Assembly: GCA_029706075.1 (NCBI GenBank)
Contig: JAINUG010000086.1
Span: 2,293,060-2,357,059, forward strand
Origin: Aldrovandia affinis
Taxonomy: Eukaryota; Chordata; Actinopteri; Notacanthiformes; Halosauridae
DNA: 64,000 nucleotides
Direction: 5' to 3'
Numbering within the stretch: position 1 is the first letter of the stretch; each line of letters begins with the position of its first letter. This document shows positions 24,201 to 35,689 of this stretch, in pieces. Made by a program: the position numbers and the translations under genes. Below the pieces are notes generated by a model. That model did not search any database. It was not told where the DNA came from and saw only the letters and a list, made by a program, of their open reading frames with translations.

Positions 24201-25226
24201 TTCAGAAAGATGTTTGAATCCTATGTGAGGCTCCTGAATAGCTTCAGCACGTATCTAGTTGTACATAGTTGTCAATAGTAAGTCATATTAAGTTATATAT
24301 GGGTTTTTTACACTCTGGAGAGGGAATTGAATCCAAAAAATACCTAAGCCACAACACGTGTTGTAGTTTCTGTTTGAAGTATGCATGTGTTGCAGTGAGG
24401 GAAAGTGGAGTAATGATCCAGCCTGACTCTGTAGCTCCCCTGCTGTTAGTTTGCACCTTTTGGGCACCCGATACTCCCTGCCATTGATGTGGGGGTTGGG
24501 ATGCATTAATGATGCATGGTGCACATGGTGCATTCTGAAGGAAGCTAATGATTGATGACTGTACCCCCATCTCTTCAATAGATTCTGTTTTCCAATTCCT
24601 GCCCATGCAGAGGGGCATGGCTGGACAGCACTCTGTAGAGAAAATAAGCTTCACCACACCGCAAAAGTTCAAATGCGCCTGTAAGAACGCATGTTCTAAC
24701 TGAATTTAATCTGAATTTGCAAAGGAATGCTGTTTGACAAAAACAGCCATTCACAGAGTGAAAAGGTAATATTAGCATACAACATATGGCTTAAAATGTA
24801 TATTTCCAGTGCAACTTGCATTGACAATAGCTGTCATACATGCATAGCCAACAATGATGTGAGATCATACATGAGCCACACAAATGAGTTACTAATCTTA
24901 AAAAATAAATATTAAAATATGCCAATTGAAGTTCCACTTCCACTCCAACATGCTGCCAATGAAGCTAGCGAATAAATGAAGCTAAGGCCAACGAAGCTAA
25001 TGAAGCTAAGTGTAAAAGATTCACTGGTCTGAATCAATTTCCTCAGGTTGGGGGATTGATGACCTCCAAGCTGCAGAGCTTTAAGATTCTGAGCCAGTTC
25101 AGTGTATTTATGTTCACAAAGAACACTGCCTTGGTGTGGCCTGTACCTTATGCATGACATTTTACCTCTTGATGGCACATCCAGCTAAAAGCCTTAGCTA
25201 AAGCAGCTGTCCTTAGTGAAACTGTT

Positions 25227-25350
25227 CTTGAATCAGATCCTGACCATGCCAGTGCTGGTTGGGGTAATACATAACTGGCATCACCCAGGGAGAGATTTCA
25301 GTCAGAAGGGAATTCCCTACCTCATTGCACATTATTGTGTTAAAATATCA
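25227..25350 (+). repeat. SINE fragment, same family as 3010-3355 and 29225-29640
   Basis: The ordered blocks are CCATGCCAGTGCTGG, GTAATACATAACTGG, GGGAGAGATTTCAGTCAGAA, and CCTACCTCATTGCACATTA. They follow the same sequence of conserved blocks as the longer copies. Both the head and the A-rich 3' end are missing. Confidence 0.5.
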
Positions 25351-25359
25351 GATAAAATG

Positions 25360-26520
25360 ATTGTCACACGCCACGTGACAAACCCTGAATGTGAACAGAG
25401 CAGCCAGGCGACACGGAGTGGAGTTTGTCGGTCTACGGACCGGATTTTATAAAATTTTCTTGTCTCTCCCCCCAGACATGGGGAAGAGACAGTGGGAGTA
25501 GCAGGTTAACATAGAACAAAGACCAACACAAACACAGACACAAAATCTTCACCCTACTTGCCGCGAAGCTTTCGGGTAAAAACAATGAACTAAAATAACA
25601 AGTTAAAATAACCAAAACTTACGGGACACCGCGCTTCTCCATCCGGAGTTCCCTTGGAACCTCCCCAGGCACACACATATCCAGTGACCTTTCAAGTGCT
25701 TCCCACCCATTCATACTGAGACACTCGAACATTTCAGTTAGAGTTCTCTTACCCATTCATACAGAGACACTCGCCACTCCCCACAGTGAGAGTTTTCTGG
25801 CAACCAGCCCCGAGACACCCTCCACTCTTCCAGTGAGAGTTCTCGGGCTGTTGCCCAGAAACACTCTCCACTGCCGAGTGCGAGCTCTCTTTCAATAGAA
25901 CCGAGGGTGAAAGGCGGACCCTCTTTCAGGGCACCCTCTCGCTCCTCCACGATCACACCGAGGGAGAGAGGCGGACACTCCCAGTGCACCCCCTCTCCCT
26001 CTTCCCCACACACACAAGAAGCACTCTACTCAGTCACCTTCGACAAACGCACACAAAACTCCACCAACATCAAACATTCCAACATTCCACATTCCACATT
26101 CCACATTCCACAGCGCACGCACGCACGCACACACACACACACACGCACACACGCACACACATAATGACATGACAAGACTGACTGATGCCCCACCTGCTTT
26201 TAAATAGGCTTAGCTTCTGCCTGGCTCAGGTGGGACTCGTGAGGCAATCATCCAATCACAATCATTCAACTCACATTTTCACACAGACACCCAATCAGCC
26301 AATTGACTTCCATATCAATTGACTGATTGACACCAATTAAATAATAAATAACACTTATAGGTAACACTTTGCTAACCTGGTGGGGACACTCAAACGGCCC
26401 TTGTCCAGGCTAGGACAGCTTCGGTCCAGCTTGATAGCTGGGCCTATCCACCGGTACCGGCCGTAGCACCCTGATAGACACTTGTGGGACTGCGCCCGTT
26501 TAAAGAATCCCTCATTTACT
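25360..26520 (-). repeat. GC-rich LTR-like repeat, class uncertain
   Basis: This CpG-containing block of about 1.1 kb contrasts with its AT-rich surroundings. It includes TGTCACACGCCACGTGACA at 25364, several degenerate copies of a GTGAGAGTTCTC...GAGACACTC motif (25740-25880), a (ACATTCC)5 run (26073-26111), a CA/CG run (26112-26162), and a final GC-rich part with GGGGACACTCAAACGGCCC (26381-26520). Composition and the TGTCAC start suggest a minus-oriented LTR. However, I could not find a matching 3' end or target duplication, so neither edges nor class are secure. A 91-codon minus frame across it is repeat-derived. Confidence 0.45.
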
Positions 26521-26689
26521 GAAGTGTTGCCTTTATTTTTGCAAGTTATTGGTTTTAGTGAATATTGATGTTTTAGGATGTATTCTGACCTTTTTATGGG
26601 AAAGCTTACAAATACATACAGTACGCATTGTAATTAATATAATAAATGTATGTGTTTGTTTGTGCATGTGAGAGAGGTGATTCAGACAC

Positions 26690-26696
26690 ATACATA

Positions 26697-26730
<34 letters not shown>

Positions 26731-26740
26731 TGCACACACG
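26690..26740. repeat. (CA)n microsatellite
   Basis: CA repeats with ATAC interruptions at the left end. Confidence 0.95.
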
Positions 26741-28104
26741 ACAGCATGAATAAAGCTAGCTCCAACCAACAAGACACGATAGATGACAGAATTGGACACA
26801 TCAATTATAGATGATAGAAGAGAGCACAAATAATGCCTTTGATGTGGATGGTTGAACTGATGGATGAGAAAAAAAGGATCAGGAATCCTTTATATGTTGC
26901 ACTTGTGTTTTGAGGATGCCTTCAATGTGTGATGGGCATTAAATATTAATATCATGGAAGTGGAATGTTTTCCAGGCTACTGTATGTTATTATTGTCTTT
27001 TAAAATAGAAAAGGGTTATAGAACTGCCAGGGTACCAACATCCAGCGCCAAGATCAGTGAATGCTAACTTTTCCACCTGTTCTGTAATTCATATTCAATA
27101 TTCTGAAATAGTAGTAGTTTTTGCCTATTTTTTAATAAAAATAAAAATAATTCTGAACCCGTTTTGACACATTTTTACCTTTTACTAGTGGAAAGTTTTA
27201 TTCACGTATTGATGCATTTCTGAGTTGTATTCCATAAACTAGGAGGAATATGAGAACGTAAGTCTACTTATCCTGCTCCCTTGTCTCTGGTGCCTTTGGT
27301 CCCTTTCACATAGAATTAGAATTGGGTTCTTCTTCCTCACAGCTGTGACTTGATTCAAGGGCAAAACCAAACCACAGTGGTAAGATTTGTCTCTTTGAAA
27401 GACTTCACTATCACTTTCTTAACCCTAGGAATCATACTCCTAGGATAAGGACTTTGGCACAGACCTCTCTTTGGGGCAATTCTGATAAAATATATGAACA
27501 TGATTTAAAAGAATTTCCTAGCGACTTAGCCCTAAATTTTTCCTCTCGGCTTATTTTCTTTTTTTTACTTCTATGCTTTTTTTTCCTGTTCTTTTTTCCC
27601 CCTCAAAGCCAAGCATTTAAAAAATTTAAATTAACCTAAAAAAACTTATTTTTTATTTTTACCATTGTATTTGATCATTAGTTATGCATTGAACACTTTG
27701 CCCCTGTCAATAGTTACTGACTGAATGTAAGAAATGCTAATAAGGATATATTTGCAAAGTGCAGCAGGCCATCCTTTGGATCCTGCTGCAAACAGCAGAG
27801 AAGCCACCTCCTGTATCCATCGGTTTTCCCTTGTGTTTCAAAATTAATTTCCAGTGCCGTTCCTTGCTGTGTTGTAATGAAATGGCTGACGCATCCCGCA
27901 GTTCTGGATCTGCGGTGTGATCAGGCTTCACAAAAGGAGCAGCTCTGAATCTCCTGGCAACCGATGACTGGCATCAAGGAGGGATACCTCATTATTACAG
28001 TTTTCCAGGCAGACCCCATCTCATTTTCTTTGTGGGAAGCTGAAGGGCTGGGGCATACAGACGCAGGTGGCCACTAAGGCAACACGGATACGGCGCGTTG
28101 CTAC

Positions 28105-28440
28105 AGTGCCCCTTTAAAGTCTACACCCTATCTCCAAAATGTCACCTTTTGTTGCCTTACAGCCTGAAAGTAAAACATATTAAATCAGACATGTTCCACC
28201 TTTATTTACACATGTATTTACACATTTACACCTACAACTTCCAAGTGAAAAAAAAAAAAAAAATTTCTGAACATTTATTAAAAATAAAAAACTAGAATAA
28301 CTTGGATTTATAACTCTACACCCCTACATATAAGTCTACATACCAATTGTAAACTAGCTCAGGGGTAACCAATCACCATGCAGATCACACGCCATGCAAA
28401 TTGGGCTCCACCTGTGTTCAATTGTAGTGATTCTGATTAT
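28105..28440 (+). mobile_element. End fragment of a Tc1-type element (same family as 48455-49590)
   Basis: The blocks CCTTTAAAGTCTACACCC, AAAATGTCACCTTTT, CTACACCCCTACATATAAG, ATACCAATTGTAAACTAGC, GGGGTAACCAATCACCATG, and GCTCCACCTGTGTTCAATTG occur in the same order and strand as at 48462-48738. They form the long terminal and subterminal region of one family. Here no transposase or opposite end follows. A poly-A run of 16 lies inside it (28246-28261). Confidence 0.75.
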
Positions 28441-29224
28441 TTGAACACGGGGGGTGGATGCGTCAGGTGATGGGTGTCTGTACTTTGGAGTGTGCCGGGG
28501 TCTGGGGAGAGACCACTTGTTTCATTTTGATAGAAACCCTTCCAAACAGTTTATGTAGGTGGCGGATGGAGGAAAAACTATTCTGAGAAAAAATGCAAAA
28601 AGAAACATTTGATGTTCAGTGGTAGGTCCTGTGTCTCATAAAACCATTATACATGCATAATTATCAGTGCTCTAGCAGGCAGCTGTTCCAAAGGTCAGTC
28701 AGTCCCACTGCCTCTGCCTCAAGACACATTCAACCTTAGGGTAATGGTATACTGGCAGGTTCCCACTTTATAATACATGGATAATGTTTCTGCTGAAGTG
28801 TAATCTAATCTTCCTCCAAGTGTGCAGTGGCACAGCAATGTGGTGCAAGAGACATGTAATTGCGCAGTCATACGTAACTCTGCGCCTAATGCTAACCCCA
28901 GCCCAAAGGCTGACATCTAACTGAATATGTCACGTATCCCGAAGAACAACTCTGATAATTGTCCACCAGCCAACAGGACAAATGTAAAATAAGATACATA
29001 AAGCTGTCCATAAATATCTTTGCAATGACATTGGCTGGAACATTTGTCCTTTATTTTGATCCAACACAATCGGAATTGAATTACAAACACTGTTCAGTGA
29101 ATTCAGCGATCGCAAATGAATGAATTAAAACATTTGTGTTGAATAGAGAAGCAAAGTTAATGGCAAATACTTTATATATCAGAATGTTAGTACTATAATT
29201 ATGTAATGTTTTTACAATTTAGGA

Positions 29225-29645
29225 GTGGCACCCCCTGCTAAAGTATTGGTTCTTGGTGTAGTGATGCACCCTAAGGTCTGGTATCAAATCTTGGTATCGT
29301 GCCACTACCATGGCAACCCAGTTGGCAATGCAGTGTGGTGCGTAATTGGTTGGAGTGGAGGGAAGGTTTCAGTCAGTCAGATTGTCACTCATTGCACAAC
29401 ATTGACTCCCCTGGTCTTTTCGGTGCCTCCAGTCTGCCTGCGCCAGCTGCACTTCAAATGTACTCCTCTAAAGCAATTACTCTGCATCTGCTGGACTGGA
29501 GAGTGAAGACATTTCAGAGGAGATATTTGCTAGTCTGCACTGAAGTGGCTTTTGGATACAACTGGGCACTCCAAATTAGGAGAAAAGAGAAAATAAAACA
29601 CAAACATTTGTTCCAAAAAATAATAAAATAATAAAATAAAACACA
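29225..29645 (+). repeat. SINE, small-RNA-headed fish family (longest copy)
   Basis: The + strand has a GGTATCAAATCTTGGTATCG stretch resembling a pol III B box, then CGTGCCACTACC, a GGTGCGTAATTGG block, GGGAAGGTTTCAGTCAGTC, and a long middle. It ends in GGGCACTCCAAATTAGGAG followed by an A-rich tail with AATAAAA repeats to 29643. It shares ordered blocks with 3010-3355 (opposite strand) and 25227-25350. Confidence 0.65.
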
Positions 29646-31720
29646 CAGAATCTCTGGCCCTTTCACTGTTGGTCAGGCAAGTGTCCAAAGTCTCATATAT
29701 CACTCCTGTCCATTTCAAGTTGGGCATAGGTCACCTCTGCCAGCTGGTTCCCTTACCATGCTATTTCACTTTTTTGCATCATCACGAAGCTGTGACACTG
29801 CGGTCCACTACCTCTGTACAGCTTCTGTTTGCATCACATTTCTCCACAGGAGGGCCCTTTCACAGAGAGGAGCATTTGTTATCTATAACTGTGCTGTTAA
29901 TCTTGTCTGTCATTTTTGTCTTCACCCATTTCCTAGTTGAGAAATCTTCCTCACGCACAGCTGTGCTGACAGGGAGATCCATGTAATTCTCCATTAGTTG
30001 AGACAGGTGCCTGCCTTTTCCTATTTTGGAAATTCAAAATGAAGAACAAGAAAGCTTAAACCTTTTAACAGCCTTGCATTCCAACATTATTGGAATGCAA
30101 GGTTGGGGCGGGGGGTGAAACAGCAACACTCATTCAAGTTCAAACGCGATTATCATTTACTTCCATGAATGTAAAATACTTCTTTCTTCTTTCTTTTTTT
30201 GTATCTTCATGATGGATAGCAGTTGAAATTGCTCTTTACTTTTGTAGCATTTACGTGGGTTTTGGAGGTTACGGGAATTATGTTTGAGGCTCCATGCCTT
30301 CTGTTCTGCTTATTTTCCCCCATCATCCCCAATGCCTAGACGGGTTCACTAAACAGTGGCAGAATACACTACCTTAGACTGTATGGGCATATTTTTACAG
30401 GTAGATAGAAATGTGGGTGGATTTAAACTTCTATGGATTTCTGACAGCGTTTAAATGGGGCCTTCACAAACACAGTGGCTCACAACATTATATGGATACT
30501 GTATATGATGTTCTTATTAAATTAAATTCACAGGGGTAAACACAATTAACACTGAAACGTAATTAAGACTGTAACAAGGTTTGCCATGTAGCTATTTGTA
30601 CAATAGCTCAGGGTACAATGGTAATAGTTGCCCAAAGGTGTGGTATAACATGTGAAATGCCCAGCCAAGTCTGAGTAGTAGATCATGTGTTAGGTTGATA
30701 GTTGAAGTTACAGCCAGTGGCTTGCAGAATTTGTGAGGGTATTGAAACGGTAGCACAGAGATATTGTTTCAGCATCTGGTCTGTGCCGTTTTGCTGGCTG
30801 ACTGACTGCAGGGGTTGCATCAATGTCCTTGCAATCTCTTGCACACCTCGCTTGAGACGTGGGTGTGTTTACTGGCTCGTGCTACTTGTCGTGAAGAAGA
30901 CAGCGTGCGAGACATCGCTCCTCCTGAACCGTGGAAGCATTGCACGTTCGGTGGAGTGGGTGGCAGCAATGAGCTGTCAGTGCCTCCAGTCTGAGAAGGG
31001 GAAATCTCAATGGCGATATATACAAACATAGGACCAAAGAAACCCACCAAAACAGCTGGATTTTTTCCAGTGTCAAAATGTGGAAATTTAAAGGACATCA
31101 CATTCTCAGATATTACATGATCATCGTACAATCTGCATTTATTTTCTGTCTTGTCTCAATAGGAGAAGAGTGAGGGGAATAAATATTTATTTTAAACAGG
31201 GTTAAATATTCCTTGTGACACATTCTATATATGAAAAACCAGAATATATGCTGAAAAGGAGAAAAAAATTCTGTCTGTAATTTGCCTGTCACTCACGAGA
31301 AAATTGAACATTATAAATGCGTAATGATCATTGTGTTCAAGTAGGCAGATGATTTAAAGGTCAATGAGATGCAGAGTCCTGTGCAAACCTTCCCAGAGAA
31401 ACAATACAACTTGTTCCCAAAGTCAGAGGATGTGTTACATTTATTTAAAGTGTACTAACTGCCCACTTAAAAATCCCCAAGTGAAGATAGCTGGAAAACA
31501 ATGAGTATTTCACCTGACCATTATTATTTTACAAGGATATGCTGCATATATGTAAAGGCTATCTGCTTGGTGCAGCTAAACAAGCACTTTCCGTTGGTTA
31601 AGTTTTTTTCTTAAACCTTCTTGTCCTTAAATGGGAAATATGATTTGTGTTAATCTCACTGCTGAAGCTTTCTATCTCTATTTTTCTATTTTTTTGTGCT
31701 CAATTTTCATTTTCCTGCAG

Positions 31721-31846
31721 TCCCGGCGAAGATAGTAAACATATCGTCTGACATCACGGTGAATGAAGGCAGCAACATCACTCTCATGTGCTTGGGGATT
31801 GGAAGACCAGAGCCCACCATTATGTGGAGACACAGTACATCAAAAG
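31721..31846 (+). CDS. opcml: IgLON cell-adhesion protein, exon encoding the start of Ig domain 2
   Basis: This 126-base exon lies between TTTTCCTGCAG and the donor AAAAG|GTAAGA, a textbook donor. Its first two bases complete Val from the preceding exon, and it leaves in phase 1. It encodes [18 protein letters not shown], then the NITLMC and [11 protein letters not shown] motifs, ending in STSK. Cys24 is the first cysteine of Ig domain 2 and Trp36 its core tryptophan. N7-I-S and N19-I-T are glycosylation sequons. The partner cysteine lies in the next exon, beyond the window. [12 protein letters not shown] matches OPCML as I recall it, and GRPEPTxxWRH is shared by OPCML and NTM. With 9055-9290 it makes one continuous IgLON reading frame. 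Paralogue assignment is likely but not proven. Confidence 0.95.
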
Positions 31847-32365
31847 GTAAGACGATAGCCGCCTTTAAAACAAAACATTTACCTTCTCCGAACGTGGCTC
31901 TTGCTATAAAGTTTAGTGTGTGAGTTTTGCTTAATTTTCTTAAGCCAATGTTTTCCAGGGCTAGTCCTGTTCTGGATCCATTGTGCATATATGTTTTCAC
32001 TCCAGATCAGATAACAGCTGTTAACATTGTGAAAAAAATCATTGTTAGAGGTGTGTTTCTGCTAATAAACATGATTGGGAAACTCACAGGGTTTTAAAAG
32101 CCAGATCATATGCCAATAAAATTAAGTTCACAAAATGTATAACCTGATTATTGACTTTAAACTGCCTATGCAGTCAGAAATATCAATATTCCAACTTTCT
32201 GATTTGGGGAAATAAAAAATATGTTAGAAGTAGGGTTCTAAAGTTATTACAGAAAATAATGACAAATTTTACTAGAGAATCAATAAGGTCATTGGACAAA
32301 TCTACTATACCTGCTCCCACATGCAATGCTAGCATTATTGAGAAAATTTGAAAGCATGTGAAGTC

Positions 32366-32543
32366 TGGCCTGGATTCAATCAACATTTGTGCTTTACTTT
32401 ATTTTGAAAAAGATTAAAATGTTTTTGTCTCACAGTTTGGCAAGTCAATTTTGGCCATCACTTAACTTACCAAACTGTGCTTGTACATTTTTAGTTGTCA
32501 ATGCAATCAAATTTAAAGACAAATGTTGATTGAATCTAGGCCT
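32366..32543. mobile_element. Palindromic MITE, about 175 bp (GATTCAATCAACATTTGT family)
   Basis: The left end GGCCTGGATTCAATCAACAT and right end ATGTTGATTGAATCTAGGCC are inverted repeats of at least 24 bases with one mismatch. Inside, a second inverted pair (CACAGTTTGGCAAG and CTTACCAAACTGTG) forms a longer near-palindrome. Non-coding. Related partial copies lie at 13560-13623, 18297-18366, 45630-45690, 53090-53235 and about 59950-59975. The superfamily cannot be told from the ends. Confidence 0.85.
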
Positions 32544-34819
32544 TTGTTGCTGTTGTTAGTTTTTTTGTATCCCTAACTGACAGAAGATCAGGTCCTAGTT
32601 GAACATATTTCATCTGCCTTTGTGTTAAAGAACTGATCGATACAAATATAAAAATTGGGGTTATTGCAGTGCACATTATGTAAAAACAAAATGACACTAA
32701 GATGTCTTGTTCTGTGTTTTTGTGTGTTTTTTTCAGGCTATGTGCCTTGAGAATAAGAATTGAACTTGAGTTTGCAGTTAGCAAGCCATAATGTGTGGAT
32801 CTTTGGTCTGGAGGCCATTCAAGCAAAGGCTATAGACTGTATGTGAACAGTATGTGTGCATGGAGCGTGTTAATGAAGTAGCAACCAGCCAATTTAAACT
32901 GATGCAGTCGCTCCCCCAGAGTGACTACGCTACAGGCAATGCAGTAGAGTTGGGAGGATTTCTAATATCATCAAGATATTTAAATACTTACTTATTCCTT
33001 CCAGGAACATGTATGGTTAGCCTGGGAATGTGTTTAAACAAATAAGAAATATTGTGGTAGAAAACCATTCCAAAACACACAATCCTGTGCAAATGGCTCT
33101 ATTTTATGATGTTGTTTATTTAGTTAGAAACAATTGGTGTTTGGGTTTGTAATTATGCAGTTTTTTTTGGAGGAAGTGCTAACTGTATACGGATACAGTT
33201 TCCTTTTTACTGTAGCTGGCCATCATTGACACCAGAAGTCTATTTTAATTTAGTTGTTTTCACAGACACCATGGATGGACACAAGCTAAACACAAAAATC
33301 TGCCAATATTCAGTGATGGAATCACTTCTCAGAAAACCAATATACACCTTTGTGCTTTGTCGCTTTCTATGCAGATTGTGTGTTATCGCGGTTGACATTT
33401 ATGTGGGAGCTCTAATGAAAGCCATAAGATGTAAGGGATTTTTCTAGCCTTGCCAAGACAGCCTCCACTGGCATGAAAAATACAAGTAAATTCTGTCAGA
33501 AGTAACATTTCTAAACCCAAATTCTATTTTGACAGTCATCCCCTTCTCCAGCATCCCACCCACCCCCCAAATAAATTGTAGCCCATTTATTTAAAACCAT
33601 TGTGAGATAAAGGGTCTTTTTTAAGTCTAATGTGCCCAGAGTGGTCCATTATTTTTGTCTTCATTTCTGGATATGGTCCTTGTCGTGTCAGAAAAATCTG
33701 TATGAAAAACAAGTATATGAAAATATGTTCATTCCTGGCAATAATTTTTGGGATGCATTGATCAAGGATTTTTTTTTTTACATTTGTCTCTTTTGTATGA
33801 ATATACTATGAATTAATCTATTAATTAAAATAAATAATTGGGAAATTAGTCAATTAAATAAGGTATGCTAATGAAAAATACTGATGTTTTCTCAACCTGT
33901 TATAAAATGCTGCGCACATGTTTTGCAAATAGTTACAAAGCCTGAATGAACCAACAAATGTAATGTAGCTAGTTATAAATAAAACCAGTTTAGCTAGCTA
34001 AATTAAATTAGTTTGTCTTGTCACAGTGCAGGTCAACACTAAATCAAACATTTCATAAATTATGAGAATGTACTCCTTAAAAATAGTTTGCTTGACAGAT
34101 AATATTTGACAAGTAGCATCTCCATTAAATTAGCTAATTCCCTGCCGTTTCACCCACTGGTCTTTCCTTTGGGGAGACAGCAAGCAAGGCATAGGCTTAC
34201 TTGCTAGCTACCTTGCTTGCATACCTACTCGGTTGAGTTTAAGACAGCACATTCAAAATCAAATCTACCAATGCAAAGCAGCCATCATTGTACTATTTGT
34301 CTTGAGATCAATTAGATACGGTAAGATATGTCGAAAAAAATGTTTATCAAATGGGTTGCAGGTAAGGAATTTTTGTTCGCTTGATAACAAGTCTGAGAGA
34401 CAGTGAGAACGGTGCCTCACCGATGTGTGGATGCATGCTTACAGGCAAGAGTGATAGTAAACAGTGCAGAGGATGGCGGATCAGAGTATGTATTCCAATC
34501 ACAGTGTTCATGTATTTATTGACAGTGGTACTATCAAATTCAAATAGAATTACAAATGACTCATTGTATTAAGAAGTATCCCATTATCTTTGACATTTTC
34601 AGCTGTTTATTATTACTATTTTCTCCAAAAAATATTTGTATGATTGTCATGGTCATAATGATACTCATCATAATGATACTCATATTTTCTATCACTGCTA
34701 TTTAACTCACAATTAAATGCAATTGAGTTAAGCCTCAGAGATGGATCAAGGGTTTCCTCCAATCATGTGGCACCGACTAATGAATTAACATTAAAATGTA
34801 ATAATTCAGGAGAAAATTA

Positions 34820-35680
34820 AATGTTTAAAGATGCATTTGTGGATTTCCCCCAAAAAAACTGGATTTAAAAATTATTGCATTACGATTTGGCATCTAGCTA
34901 TCGAGGAAGCAGAGGCAACTGAGTTTCCCTCTTTTCTTGGTAAATATAAATCTTCTGGGACAATTCTAAAGATTGCTGTTAAAGGGGAGGGTTCAAAACA
35001 TATTCTGAAAACCTCAGTAAATATCTAAAAAACATAAGTCCAGTATGAAAGGAATTTTGAGCATGTCCAGAGGTGTGAATGAGAGCCTTTGTCTAATTTA
35101 CATCTATTGCAAATTGGATCTACCTCTGGGTATATCTTAGAGAGATTCCCCTTAGACAGGTAAAGGCAATGTAAGACCTTAAATTTTAAAAGCCCACGCG
35201 GGGCACAGATAGAAGTGGAATGGACCCGTTCGAGAATTAATTGCCACATGTCGTCTGTAGTTACAACTGCCATGTCATCTTCCTATTGAGATTTGATAAT
35301 GGGCAGGGAGGGGAAGTGTAAGGCTGATATTAGCTTGAGAATATCTATCTGACAGGCAACTGGGGGAACTGAGCCGACTTATTCCGCATGAGGTCACGGA
35401 TTTGTAAGTAGCGGAAAAAGTATGATGGCGGAAGATTGTATTTTTTGGGATAGATGGTTAAATGAGGCAAAAATATTTTCCACACACAAGTCTTTTACAG
35501 ACTGTAAATCTCTGCTTTGCTATGTTTTAAATGTAGAGTCAGTCAAGGAGGGTAGGAACATGTGATTCCTGTCAATTGGTGTAAGAAGAGACATGGTTTG
35601 AGGGCTAAATAACTTTCTGAACTGTATCCATGTCCTTGAAGAATTATATAATACAGGGTTATTACTGAAAGATGTCACTG
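34820..35680 (-). pseudogene. L1-type LINE ORF2, C-terminal part
   Basis: The minus strand encodes, with frame breaks, the tail of an L1 ORF2 protein. It starts with NPVLYNSSRTWIQFRKLFSP and PIDRNHMFLPSLTDSTFK (35520-35680). The cysteine-bearing end comes next: SICAPRGLLKFKVLH, KIYPEVDPICNRCK, SHLWTCSKFLSYW (35025-35273). The extreme C-terminus resembles SLEPDPLTAILG...LLAR (34840-35020), here FEPSPLTAIL and SIAR. The upstream RT part continues at 37430-37870. The two pieces are separated by another LINE. Confidence 0.8.
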
Positions 35681-35689
35681 TTAATGAGA

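Larger units (their letters stand above)
9291..31720 (+). other. opcml: Intron between IgLON exons (22.4 kb)
   Basis: The intron runs from a GTACTT donor to a TTTTCCTGCAG acceptor. Both splice sites are phase 1, so codon G|TC (Val) is rebuilt. About half is recognisable transposon DNA, listed separately. The remainder is unique: 9291-12118, 13021-13310, 13808-14876, 15207-15765, 16275-17440, 21811-25226, 26530-28100, 28445-29220 and 29645-31720. Simple repeats there include CA-rich 9836-9880, CT 11007-11027 and TG 14481-14515. A short L2-type tail (CTGGATAAAGGTATCTGCTAA) lies at about 17340-17362. No domain-bearing frame was found. Confidence 0.9.

Noticed and set aside
24283-24672. 129-codon minus-strand frame
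   Set aside because: Another frame on the same strand (24288-24578) and one on the + strand (24269-24487) are also open; no domain, no repeat similarity and no splice context were seen. Probably chance.
30702-31131. Overlapping frames on both strands suggesting a small gene
   Set aside because: No domain, no splice signals in phase and no recognisable family. Composition suggests an unidentified repeat or unique intron.
34831-35028. + strand frame over the L1 tail
   Set aside because: It lies antisense to recognisable L1 ORF2 C-terminal sequence.
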